The notes below the pieces were generated by a model that had not been told where the DNA came from, did no database searches, and saw nothing but the letters and a program-made list of their open reading frames with translations. This document shows, in pieces, positions 34,655 to 42,022 of a stretch of DNA of 50,159 nt; the stretch's first letter is position 1, and each line of letters begins with the position of its first letter. Made by a program: the position numbers and the translations under genes. This DNA is from Kofleriaceae bacterium (lineage in GTDB: Bacteria; Myxococcota_A; Polyangia; Haliangiales; Haliangiaceae), in assembly GCA_018058095.1 (NCBI GenBank), contig JAGPCO010000015.1, positions 1 to 50,159 of the forward strand. The letters run 5' to 3'.

Positions 34655-34693
34655 CCGGCCGGCCGCCGCTGGGCGCGCGTCGCCGGTGTCGGC

Positions 34694-35731
34694 TCAGGCC
34701 AGGCGCGCCTCCAGGCCGCCGACCAGCACCCCGAGCAAGTGGCGCTGACGCTCCGGCAGGCGGCCGCTGCGATCGCAGGCGCGGCGCAGCGCGGCCACCT
34801 GCGGCAGCATGCGGGCCGCCTCGGGCGCGAGCGGGGCCAGCGTGGACAGGAGGTGCTGGACCTCGTCGAGCGTGGCGGCGTCGGCGCAGCCGGCGCCGTC
34901 CCACCGGATCGGGGACGGGCGCTGGCGCAGCACGCGCACGAAGCCGGTCAGCCAGCGGGCGGTGGCGGCGATCTTCGGCAGGTCGAGCTTCTCCGGCGTG
35001 TCGTCGACGGTGTGGTAGACGGCGGAGCGCCCGGCGCTGAGGAACAGGAACGGGATCTGCGCCCGCCAGAACGGGTCATAGTCCGACAGCGGCGGGATGA
35101 TGTCGGCGTCGGCCGGGCGCACGACGACGCCCGGCGTGCTGCGCTGCAGCGGCGCCAGCAGGTCGAGGGTCCCGGCGCTGCGCTCGGCGCCGAGCGCGAA
35201 CAAGGTGTGCCCGACCTCGTCTGGCACCAGCGGCGAGCCGAGGCGGTGACCGACCAGGTCCATACACACCATGAAGTCGATGGCCTGGCGCGGCACCGGC
35301 GGCGCCGCCACGAAGGCCTGTGAGCCCATCGCGCCGGTCAGGAAGAACGGCGGCTCCTCGCCATCGAAGGCGGCCAGGAGCACGCCGCGCCCGGCCCGCT
35401 CGGCGGCCAGCGTGTGGGCGACCTCGACCAGGACCGCCACCGCTGCGGCGTTGTCGTCGGCCCCGGCGTAGACGTTCGGGCCGTCCTGGCCAAGGTGGTC
35501 GAAGTGAGCGCCAACGACGATCCAGCGGTCGAGGTCACCGGGGATGGTGGCGAGGACGTTGGCGCCCCCACAGGCCGGGACCGCCTGCTCGTGCGGGTCG
35601 AGGCCGGCGCCGCGCAACGCCGCCGTCACCAGCCGGCGTGCCTCCCGCCCACCCGGCGTGCCGGGGCGACGACCGGCGCAGGCCGGCCCACACAGGTCGT
35701 CGACGAGGCCACGAATTCGAGTGAGCTCCAT
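34694..35731 (-). CDS. M28-family zinc aminopeptidase-like protein
   Basis: The 345-residue protein has the M28 metal set: VVGAHFDHLG (His77), YAGADDNAAAVAVLVEVA (Asp92), FDGEEPPFF (Glu125/126, catalytic and ligand), MDLVGHRLG (Asp) and YHTVDDTPEKLDL (C-terminal His). These bind two zinc ions in aminopeptidases. There is no signal peptide, so it probably acts in the cytoplasm, unusual for the secreted members. Divergent with a TetR gene 44 nt away; a 24-bp near-palindrome lies between, so repression by the TetR protein is likely. The ATG has AAGGA 5 nt upstream. Substrate unknown. Confidence 0.87.
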   Translation of the reverse strand: MELTRIRGLVDDLCGPACAGRRPGTPGGREARRLVTAALRGAGLDPHEQAVPACGGANVLATIPGDLDRWIVVGAHFDHLGQDGPNVYAGADDNAAAVAVLVEVAHTLAAERAGRGVLLAAFDGEEPPFFLTGAMGSQAFVAAPPVPRQAIDFMVCMDLVGHRLGSPLVPDEVGHTLFALGAERSAGTLDLLAPLQRSTPGVVVRPADADIIPPLSDYDPFWRAQIPFLFLSAGRSAVYHTVDDTPEKLDLPKIAATARWLTGFVRVLRQRPSPIRWDGAGCADAATLDEVQHLLSTLAPLAPEAARMLPQVAALRRACDRSGRLPERQRHLLGVLVGGLEARLA

Positions 35732-35737
35732 GGTTCC

Positions 35738-35761
35738 TTACAGCGTAAGCTTATGGTGTAA
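35738..35761. promoter_or_regulatory. Probable TetR operator between M28 peptidase and TetR genes
   Basis: A 24-bp inverted repeat, TTACA-N3-TAAGCTTA-N3-TGTAA, matches its own reverse complement at 20 of 24 positions. It overlaps likely -10 boxes of both genes (TAAGAT at 35759 on the forward strand, TACGCT on the reverse), so binding would block both promoters. Confidence 0.75.
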
Positions 35762-35775
35762 GATTGGCAAGGACG

Positions 35776-36336
35776 ATGGTGGCCTCCGACCGAACCGCGC
35801 TGACCCGCGACCGCATTCTCGACACGGCGCTGGCGATCGTCGCGCGCGACGGCCTGGCCGCGCTGTCGATGCGGCGGCTGGGCGAGGAGGTCGGCGTCGA
35901 GGCCATGTCGCTCTATCACCACGTCCCCAGCAAGGCGGCCCTGCTCGACGGCGTTCACGAGCGCATCCTGGCGCGCGTCCCGCCGCCGCCGGCGCACGAG
36001 CACGACTGGCGGCGGTACGCCGCGCATCAGGCCCAGGCGCTGCACGCGACGCTGTGTGCCCACCCGGGCGCGATCGGCCTGTTCGTGGCCCGACCCGCCG
36101 CCACCGCGTCGTCGCTGGCCCGGCTCGACGCCTACCTGGACGTCCTCGTCCGCGCCGGCTTCAGCCGACCCGAGGCGGTGCAGGTCGTGCACGTGGTGAT
36201 GGCGTTCGTGGTCGGGCATGCGTCGTGGGCGGTCGGTCCGGCGCATGGCGAGCCGCCGGCCGCGGAGTTTCGGTTCGGGCTCGACGCCTTGCTGACCGGG
36301 CTGGCAGCCCGGCTCCGCCGTTCACGCACCCGGTGA
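35776..36336 (+). CDS. TetR-family transcriptional repressor
   Basis: The 186-residue protein has an N-terminal TetR HTH at ~8-55 (TRDRILDTALAIVARDGLAALSMRRLGEEVGVEAMSLYHHVPSKAALLDGV), with LYHHVPSKAALL matching the recognition helix of the TetR class proper. The C-terminal all-helical ligand domain resembles TetR_C. It is divergent from the M28 peptidase and is expected to bind the palindrome at 35738-35761. ATG 35776 is chosen because AAGGA lies 4 nt before it; a TTG at 35764 would add four residues. The ligand is unknown. Confidence 0.9.
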   Translation: MVASDRTALTRDRILDTALAIVARDGLAALSMRRLGEEVGVEAMSLYHHVPSKAALLDGVHERILARVPPPPAHEHDWRRYAAHQAQALHATLCAHPGAIGLFVARPAATASSLARLDAYLDVLVRAGFSRPEAVQVVHVVMAFVVGHASWAVGPAHGEPPAAEFRFGLDALLTGLAARLRRSRTR

Positions 36337-36522
36337 GCCGGCACCCGGCCGACCTGGACCGGCCAGGATCCACGTGAGGGCCACGGCCCCGGCGGAGCGA
36401 CCACCACCTCCACCAGCAAGAGCCAACGAGATCGCGGTGTTGCGCCTCGGCGGCGGGTGTGGTCCCGGTTGGCCAGGGGCTTGCTCCATGGGCTGGCAAC
36501 CAACCAACCACCGGAGTCCGTC

Positions 36523-37044
36523 ATGCGCATCAGCCTGCTCACCGCCACCATCCTGACCCTGTCCACCACCGCCTGCGTCGGCCAGCCCGACGAGCTCGAC
36601 GACGTGGAGGATGACGCCACCATCGGCGACTACGTCGACTCGGCGTTCGAGGACGCCGCTGCCCAGGCCTGCAACTTCCAGTACGGCAACGGCACCGGCG
36701 CGCCGCTCGGGACGGCGCGGGTCCAGGTCGACTACTCCCTGGTCGGCGGCGTCACCAAGCTCAAGTCGGTCGGGTACGACATCTCCAACCGCGAGCACCT
36801 GTCGGGCGACAACAACAAGGTCCAGATCGACGTGCAGAAGTCGGTCGACGGGCGCTGGAAGGACGCCGCTGGCAACGGCGGGCCCGACTACGCCCTCAGC
36901 CACCTGCCGCTGGGCGGGGACACCCTCCAGGCCAACACCAGCGTCGAGACCGGCGCCCACGCGGTCCGCCTCAAGGTGCGGGTGTCGTGGGACATCCGGC
37001 TCGCCTCGGACCCGGCCAGCACCTGCTACATGTGGCTGTCGTGA
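36523..37044 (+). CDS. Small lipoprotein coupled to the subtilase gene
   Basis: At 173 residues: MRISLLTATILTLSTTACVGQP is a lipoprotein signal (TTAC), followed by an acidic linker (DELDDVEDDATIGDYVDSAFED) and a beta-rich domain with two Cys (QACNFQYGNGTGAPLGTARVQVDYSLVGG ... VRLKVRVSWDIRL ... TCYMWLS). GGAG sits ~7 nt before the ATG. The stop overlaps the subtilase GTG start in GTGA, so translation is coupled. It may be a substrate, partner or inhibitor of the protease; none of these is proved by sequence. Confidence 0.75.
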   Translation: MRISLLTATILTLSTTACVGQPDELDDVEDDATIGDYVDSAFEDAAAQACNFQYGNGTGAPLGTARVQVDYSLVGGVTKLKSVGYDISNREHLSGDNNKVQIDVQKSVDGRWKDAAGNGGPDYALSHLPLGGDTLQANTSVETGAHAVRLKVRVSWDIRLASDPASTCYMWLS

Positions 37045-38147
37045 GCGCCATGCCCGCCGCGGTTCACCTGCAGGTCGTGCTGGCGCTCGCGCTCACCGCG
37101 TGTGTCGTCGGGGACCCGAGCCCGCTCGAGGTCGGGCCCGGGCGTCGCCACGTCGTGCTGGTGGCGGCGGGCGAGGCGCGCGACCTGGCCGACGCGCTGC
37201 GCACCGACGGCGTGGCGGTCGACCAGGTCCTGTCCGAGGTCGACGTCGTGACCGCCGTGGTCGACGACGCGACGGCCCAGGTGCTGGCGGCCCGGACCGA
37301 CGTGGCCGGGGTCGAGCTCGACCACGGCTTCGTCCTGTCCGCCTTCGCCGGCGCCCGCGCCGGGGCACGTCCAGCCGCCGACGCGACCCAGACCGTGCCG
37401 TGGGGCGTGGCGCGGGTCGGTGGTGGCGACGATCGCGGCGACCACGCCCTGTGGGTGCTCGACGGCGGGGTCGACCTCGACCACCCCGACCTCGAGGTCG
37501 ACCGCGTGCGCTCGCGCGACCTGGTCCTCGAGCGCGACCCCGACGACGACGCGGACACCAGCCACGGCACGGCGGTGGCTGGCGTGGCCGCGGCCGTCGA
37601 CAACGACCGCGACGTGATCGGCGTCGCGCCGGGGACGATGGTGGTGAGCGTGCGTGTGCTCGACTCGGGCGGGCAGGGCGCGGCCAGCGATCTGCTGGCC
37701 GGGCTCGACCACACCCTGGCCGGCGCCAGCCCGGGCGACGTCGCCAACATCTCGGTGGTGGCCGACCACCGCAGCGCCGCCATCGAGCGGGCGGTGGCGC
37801 GCCTGGGCGACCGCGGCGTCGGCGTGGTCATCGCCGCCGGCAACGACGGCGCCGACACCGCCGGCTACACCCCGGCCGGGCTCGACCACCGCAACGTGTG
37901 GACGGTCGGCGCGGTCGCCCAGGGCGACTGCCAGGCCTCGTTCTCCAACCAGGGCAGCGCGGTCGACGTCGCCGCGCCCGGCGTCGGCGTGCTGACGCTG
38001 GCGCCGGGCGGCGGCATGGTCGTCGTCGACGGCACCTCGTTCGCGGCGCCGCACGTGGCCGGCCTGCTCCTGCTCGGCGGCTACGACCGCGAGCCCGGCC
38101 AGTGCGCGGCCGGGGCCAGCGCCGTCCCCATCGCGGTCGCGCGCTGA
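37041..38147 (+). CDS. Subtilase (S8) lipoprotein peptidase
   Basis: The 368-residue protein has a lipobox (VVLALALTACVVG), an inhibitor-I9-like prodomain at ~30-95 (HVVLVAAGEARDLADALRTDGVAVDQVLSEVDVVTAVV), then a subtilisin catalytic domain with Asp in LWVLDGGVDLDHPDL, His in DTSHGTAVAGVAA, oxyanion Asn in IAAGNDG and Ser in GTSFAAPHVAGLLLL. All catalytic residues are present. The GTG at 37041 overlaps the previous stop; an ATG at 37050 is the alternative. The catalytic domain is smaller than typical subtilisins and has no C-terminal extension. It should act in the periplasm or at the surface. Confidence 0.88.
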   Translation: MSAMPAAVHLQVVLALALTACVVGDPSPLEVGPGRRHVVLVAAGEARDLADALRTDGVAVDQVLSEVDVVTAVVDDATAQVLAARTDVAGVELDHGFVLSAFAGARAGARPAADATQTVPWGVARVGGGDDRGDHALWVLDGGVDLDHPDLEVDRVRSRDLVLERDPDDDADTSHGTAVAGVAAAVDNDRDVIGVAPGTMVVSVRVLDSGGQGAASDLLAGLDHTLAGASPGDVANISVVADHRSAAIERAVARLGDRGVGVVIAAGNDGADTAGYTPAGLDHRNVWTVGAVAQGDCQASFSNQGSAVDVAAPGVGVLTLAPGGGMVVVDGTSFAAPHVAGLLLLGGYDREPGQCAAGASAVPIAVAR

Positions 38148-38186
38148 CCCAGGCAACCCGCGACCGACCCGGCGTGTCCATCCAGG

Positions 38187-39041
38187 GTGCGCGCGGTCCA
38201 CGTCCTCACCGCCCTGGCCGCCCTCACCACGGCGGTCGCGGCCGGTTGCGGCGGCGACGCCATGCCGGTCGCGGTCACCTCGTCGCTGGCCGTGCCGGCG
38301 CCGGTGGTCGCGCCGACGCGCGGCCCGGCGTCAGCACGCGCCCTGCGTGTCGTGAGCTACAACGTCAACTTCGGGCTGGACGGGGACGCGGCCGGGGTCG
38401 AGGCGATCGCGCGGGTCGACCCCGACGTGGTGTTCCTGCAGGAGACCACCCCGGCCTGGCAGCACGCCCTGGTCGCCGGCCTGGGCGCCCGCCTGCCGCA
38501 TCACCGCTTCGACCCGAGCGACAGCTGGCCGGCCGGCGGGCTCGGCGTCATGTCGCGCTTCGCCATCGTCAGCGCCGAGACGCTGCCGAGCGCGGGCGGC
38601 CCGTTCTTCGCCAGCCGGGTCGTGCTGGCCACCCTCGACGGGCCGGTCCAGGTGCTGCACGTCCACCTGCGGCCGCCGATGAGCGACGGCGGCAGCTGGG
38701 TGATCGGCTACTTCTCGACCCGGGATGACCGGGTCCGCGAGATCACCGGCCACCACCAGGCGCTGGCGCCCGGGCTGCCGACGCTGGTCGTCGGCGACTT
38801 CAACGAGGAGGGCGACGGCGGCGCCGTTCGCTTCTTGACCGAGCGCGGCCTGGCCGACGTCTTGCCGCGCTTCGTCGGCGCGCGCCCGACCTGGCAGTGG
38901 GCGCTGCCGTCGGGCCTGACCCTGCGCCTGCAGCTCGACCACCTCCTGCACGACGCCCACTTCGTGGCCATCGACGCCGGCATCGTCGCCGCCGGCCGGT
39001 CCGATCACGTCCCGATCTGGGTCGACCTCGAGCGGCCGTAG
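38187..39041 (+). CDS. Endonuclease/exonuclease/phosphatase-fold lipoprotein
   Basis: The 284-residue protein begins with a GTG and a lipobox (ALTTAVAAGCGGD). The EEP fold follows at ~50-284: LRVVSYNVNFGL, DPDVVFLQETTPAWQ (metal Glu), GGLGVMSRFAIVSAETL, LVVGDFNEEGDGGAVRFLTERGL (Asp/Asn of the catalytic centre) and SDHVPIWVDL (the C-terminal Asp-His pair). Such surface members include nucleases, sphingomyelinase-like and phosphatidylinositol phosphatases; I cannot choose. It lies 39 nt after the subtilase gene, same strand. Confidence 0.87.
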   Translation: MRAVHVLTALAALTTAVAAGCGGDAMPVAVTSSLAVPAPVVAPTRGPASARALRVVSYNVNFGLDGDAAGVEAIARVDPDVVFLQETTPAWQHALVAGLGARLPHHRFDPSDSWPAGGLGVMSRFAIVSAETLPSAGGPFFASRVVLATLDGPVQVLHVHLRPPMSDGGSWVIGYFSTRDDRVREITGHHQALAPGLPTLVVGDFNEEGDGGAVRFLTERGLADVLPRFVGARPTWQWALPSGLTLRLQLDHLLHDAHFVAIDAGIVAAGRSDHVPIWVDLERP

Positions 39042-39077
39042 CACGACGGCGCGGCGGACGCCGGCGCGCCGTCGGCG

Positions 39078-39083
39078 TACCCT
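39078..39083 (+). promoter_or_regulatory. -10 box of the amine oxidase gene, leaderless type
   Basis: TACCCT ends 8 nt before the ATG at 39092. Confidence 0.4.
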
Positions 39084-39091
39084 GCTGGCCC

Positions 39092-40651
39092 ATGGCCCGC
39101 ACCCCGCTGTATGCCGCCCTGCGCCGCGCCCTGGTCCGCGCCGCGCTGGCCAACCGTGATGGCCTGACCACCCGCGTCGCGCCGCCCGCGCTCGGGCCGA
39201 GCCGGCGCGCGCTCCTCGGCGGCGTGCTGGCCGGGGCGGCGCTGGCCCCGCTGGCGGCGGCGTGTCGCCCGGCCCGGCGGCGCGACCAGCAGCCGGTGAT
39301 CGCCATCGTCGGTGGCGGCATGGCCGGCCTGTTGTGTGCGTACCGGCTCAAGCAGGCCGGGCTGTGGGCGACCGTGTACGAGGCGTCCGACCGCGTCGGC
39401 GGGCGGATGTACTCGCTGCGCGGCCACTTCGCCGACGGCATGGTGTGCGAGCTCGGCGGCGAGCTCATCGATACCGAACACACGCACATGCACGCGCTGG
39501 CCCGCGAGTTCGACCTCGTCCTCGACGACCTGGCGGCCGACACCGCCGGCCTCGCTGCCGACACCTTCCACTTCGGCGGCCGGGTGCTGGGGGCGACCGA
39601 GCTGGCGACGGCGATGCGCCCGGTGGCGGCGCGGATGGCGGCCGCGGTCAGCGCCGCCGACGGCAGCCCGGGCGAGTTCGCGCGCCTCGACGCGCTGTCC
39701 ATCGCCGCGTGGCTCGAGCGCGAGGCCCAGCTGGCCCCCGACGCGCTGATCCGCCGCGTCATCGAGGTCGCCTACACCGCCGAGTTCGGCGCCGAGGTCG
39801 ACCAGCAGTCGAGCCTCAACCTGTTGACGATGATCGACTACCAGCAGCTCGAACCGCTGCGCATGTACGGCGACTCCGACGAGCGCTACCACACCCACGC
39901 CGGCAACGACGCCCTCGTCGGCGCCCTGGCCGAGCGCCTGACCGATCGCATCGCGCTCGGCCACGTCCTGACCGCGCTGACCCCGGCCCGCGCTGGCCAC
40001 GGCTTCCAGCTCGGGTTCGAGGCCAGCGGCGACGACGTCGCCATCCCGGCCGACCACGTCGTGCTGGCGCTGCCGTTCACCCGCCTGCGTCAGCTCGACC
40101 TGGCCGCGCTGGCGTTGCCGCCGCGCAAGCAGCTCGCGATCTCCGAGCTCGGCTACGGCAGCAACAGCAAGCTGATGCTGCAGTTCGCGGCCCGGCCGTG
40201 GCGCACCACCGGCCGCGCCGCCGGCAACATCTTCACCGACGTCGGCCAGCTGCAGAGCACGATCGAGACCTCGCGTGGCCAGGCCGGGGCGCACGGCCTG
40301 CTCACCAACTTCGTCGGCGGCCAGCGCGGGCTGGCCAGCGGCGACGGCAGCGCCGAGGACCAGGCGCGCCGGGTGGTGCCGTGGATCGACGCGGTCTATC
40401 CGGGTGCGGCGGCGGCGTACGTGGCCGGGCGCGCGGTGCGCCAGCACTGGCCGAGCCACCCGTTCACCCTCGGCAGCTACTCGTGTTACCGGCCGGGCCA
40501 GGCCGGGCTGGCCGGGGTCGAGGGGGCGCGAGTCGGGCGCCTGCACTTCTGCGGCGAGCACACCTCGGTCGAGTTCCAGGGCTACATGGAGGGCGCGGCC
40601 GAGACCGGGACCCGGGTCGCGGCCGAGATCCTGGCCGACCTCGGCGGGTAG
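39092..40651 (+). CDS. Flavin-dependent amine oxidase, Tat-type lipoprotein
   Basis: At 519 residues, the N-terminus has a twin-arginine-like signal (GPSRRALLGGVLAGAALAPLAAAC) that also ends in a lipobox. The FAD-binding dinucleotide motif VIAIVGGGMAGLLCAYRL is at ~69-86, followed by VYEASDRVGGRMYSLRG and the C-terminal FAD-binding segment LHFCGEHTSVEFQGYMEGAAETGTRVAAEIL, as in monoamine-oxidase-like enzymes. YTAEFGAEVDQQSSLNLL and GYGSNSKLMLQF agree with the family. The Tat signal fits export with bound FAD. It is predicted to oxidise a primary or polyamine in the periplasm, but the substrate is not determined. Confidence 0.88.
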   Translation: MARTPLYAALRRALVRAALANRDGLTTRVAPPALGPSRRALLGGVLAGAALAPLAAACRPARRRDQQPVIAIVGGGMAGLLCAYRLKQAGLWATVYEASDRVGGRMYSLRGHFADGMVCELGGELIDTEHTHMHALAREFDLVLDDLAADTAGLAADTFHFGGRVLGATELATAMRPVAARMAAAVSAADGSPGEFARLDALSIAAWLEREAQLAPDALIRRVIEVAYTAEFGAEVDQQSSLNLLTMIDYQQLEPLRMYGDSDERYHTHAGNDALVGALAERLTDRIALGHVLTALTPARAGHGFQLGFEASGDDVAIPADHVVLALPFTRLRQLDLAALALPPRKQLAISELGYGSNSKLMLQFAARPWRTTGRAAGNIFTDVGQLQSTIETSRGQAGAHGLLTNFVGGQRGLASGDGSAEDQARRVVPWIDAVYPGAAAAYVAGRAVRQHWPSHPFTLGSYSCYRPGQAGLAGVEGARVGRLHFCGEHTSVEFQGYMEGAAETGTRVAAEILADLGG

Positions 40652-40669
40652 CTCCGGCAGGGGACCGGT

Positions 40670-41929
40670 TCAGCGCGCCAGGTGCGCGACCGTGCGATCG
40701 ACCGCGCCGAGGAAGGCCTGGATCGACAGGTCGAGCGCCGGCAGCGGCGTGTCCTCGAGCCGGGTGTGCGAGATGCCCGGGCTGCTCTGCGCGAACACCA
40801 TGGCGGTCGGCACCACCGCCGCCATCTCGGCCGCGTCGTGCAGCGGCCCCGACGGCAGCTCGGGCGCCCGGCCGGCCACCTGCTTCACCGCGGCGCGCAC
40901 GAAGCCCATCAGCGTCGGGTCGAACGGGCGCGGCGTGATGTGCAGGAGCGGGCTCCAGCTGACCGCGACGTGGTGCCTCCGGGCCGCGCGCTGGGCCGCG
41001 CGCCGGGCCTCGGCCAGCATGCGCGCCAGCACCTTGCCGTCGAGCGCGCGCAGGTCGATCGAGATCTCGGTCGACCCGGGCACCGCGGTCACGAAGTTGG
41101 GCTCGACCTTGACCACGCCACAGGTGGCGACGACCCGGCTGCGCGGGGTCTTGCCCGAGTGGGCGATGCTGATGTCGCGGCAGGCCAGCGCGAACTCGGC
41201 CGCGGCCAGGAAGGCGTCCTTGCGCAGGTGGATGGGGGCGGCGCCCGAGTGCGCGGCCTGGCCGACGAAGCGGAGCTGGTGGCGCTCGACGCCCATCGTG
41301 CCGAGCACCACGCCGACCGGCCGCTTCATCGACTCCAGCACCGGCCCCTGCTCGATGTGCAGCTCGAGGTAGGCCGCGGCCTCGAGCTGGTCGAAGTACA
41401 CGCGCGCGGACGCCATCCTGGCCAGGCTCACCCCGTTCTCGGCCAGCGCGTCGGGCAGGCGCACGCCCTGGCGATCGACCAGGTGGGCCAGCTCGGCCTC
41501 GGCGTCGAGCGTGCCGGCCGAGGCCGCCGAGCCAGTCAGGCTGCGCCCGAAGCGTGCGCCCTCCTCGTCGGCCCAGTCGACCAGGTGCAGCGTCACCGGC
41601 GGCGTGCCGGCGGCGCGGGCGCGGCGCAGCACCTCGAGCCCGGCCAGGACACCGAGGCAGCCGTCGAGCCAGCCGCCGCCGGGGACCGAGTCGAGGTGGC
41701 TGCCGATCACCAGGCTGCGCCGCTGCTGCCCCGGCAAGGTCGCCCACAGGTTGCCGGCACCATCGCGGTGCGGCGTCAGCCCGAGCTCGGCCTGCAGCTT
41801 GCCGGTGAACCAGTCGCGCGTCTTGCGCCAGACCGGGCCCCACGCCACGCGCTGGGCGCCGCGCTCGTCGGTGGTCAGGGCGGCCAGCTCCTTCAGATCG
41901 GCGATGACGCGGCGCGAGGGTGCTTTCAT
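40670..41929 (-). CDS. M20-family amidohydrolase (N-carbamoyl-amino-acid hydrolase / allantoate amidohydrolase type)
   Basis: The 419-residue enzyme has the HyuC/AllC zinc site: LVIGSHLDSVPGGGWLDGCLGVLAGLEVL (His and Asp ligands), VDWADEEGARFGRSLTGS (catalytic Glu pair), LELHIEQGPVLE (His) and GPLHDAAEMAAVVPTAMVF (C-terminal His). The dimerisation insert carries GQAAHSGAAPIHLRKDAF. No purine or hydantoin genes are nearby, so substrate remains open between carbamoyl amino acids, allantoate or ureidoglycine. It is convergent with the amine oxidase gene across 18 nt. There is no obvious -10 or Shine-Dalgarno signal before the ATG at 41929. Confidence 0.88.
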   Translation of the reverse strand: MKAPSRRVIADLKELAALTTDERGAQRVAWGPVWRKTRDWFTGKLQAELGLTPHRDGAGNLWATLPGQQRRSLVIGSHLDSVPGGGWLDGCLGVLAGLEVLRRARAAGTPPVTLHLVDWADEEGARFGRSLTGSAASAGTLDAEAELAHLVDRQGVRLPDALAENGVSLARMASARVYFDQLEAAAYLELHIEQGPVLESMKRPVGVVLGTMGVERHQLRFVGQAAHSGAAPIHLRKDAFLAAAEFALACRDISIAHSGKTPRSRVVATCGVVKVEPNFVTAVPGSTEISIDLRALDGKVLARMLAEARRAAQRAARRHHVAVSWSPLLHITPRPFDPTLMGFVRAAVKQVAGRAPELPSGPLHDAAEMAAVVPTAMVFAQSSPGISHTRLEDTPLPALDLSIQAFLGAVDRTVAHLAR

Positions 41930-42011
41930 GGCGGCGCCGACGATTGCAGAACCGGGCCGCAGGTCAAGGGGCGCGCGGGGCGCAGCCTCGCCCGGCCCGG
42001 GCCGCCCGCGC

Positions 42012-42017
42012 TACACT
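42012..42017 (+). promoter_or_regulatory. -10 box of RCC1 lipoprotein gene 1, leaderless type
   Basis: TACACT, 5-nt spacer, then ATG at 42023. Confidence 0.45.
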
Positions 42018-42022
42018 GGGCC

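Noticed and set aside
40682-42022. Upstream extension of the RCC1 lipoprotein frame antisense to the M20 hydrolase gene
   Set aside because: The true N-terminus is the lipoprotein signal at 42023, which has a -10 box 5 nt upstream; the extension is antisense shadow.
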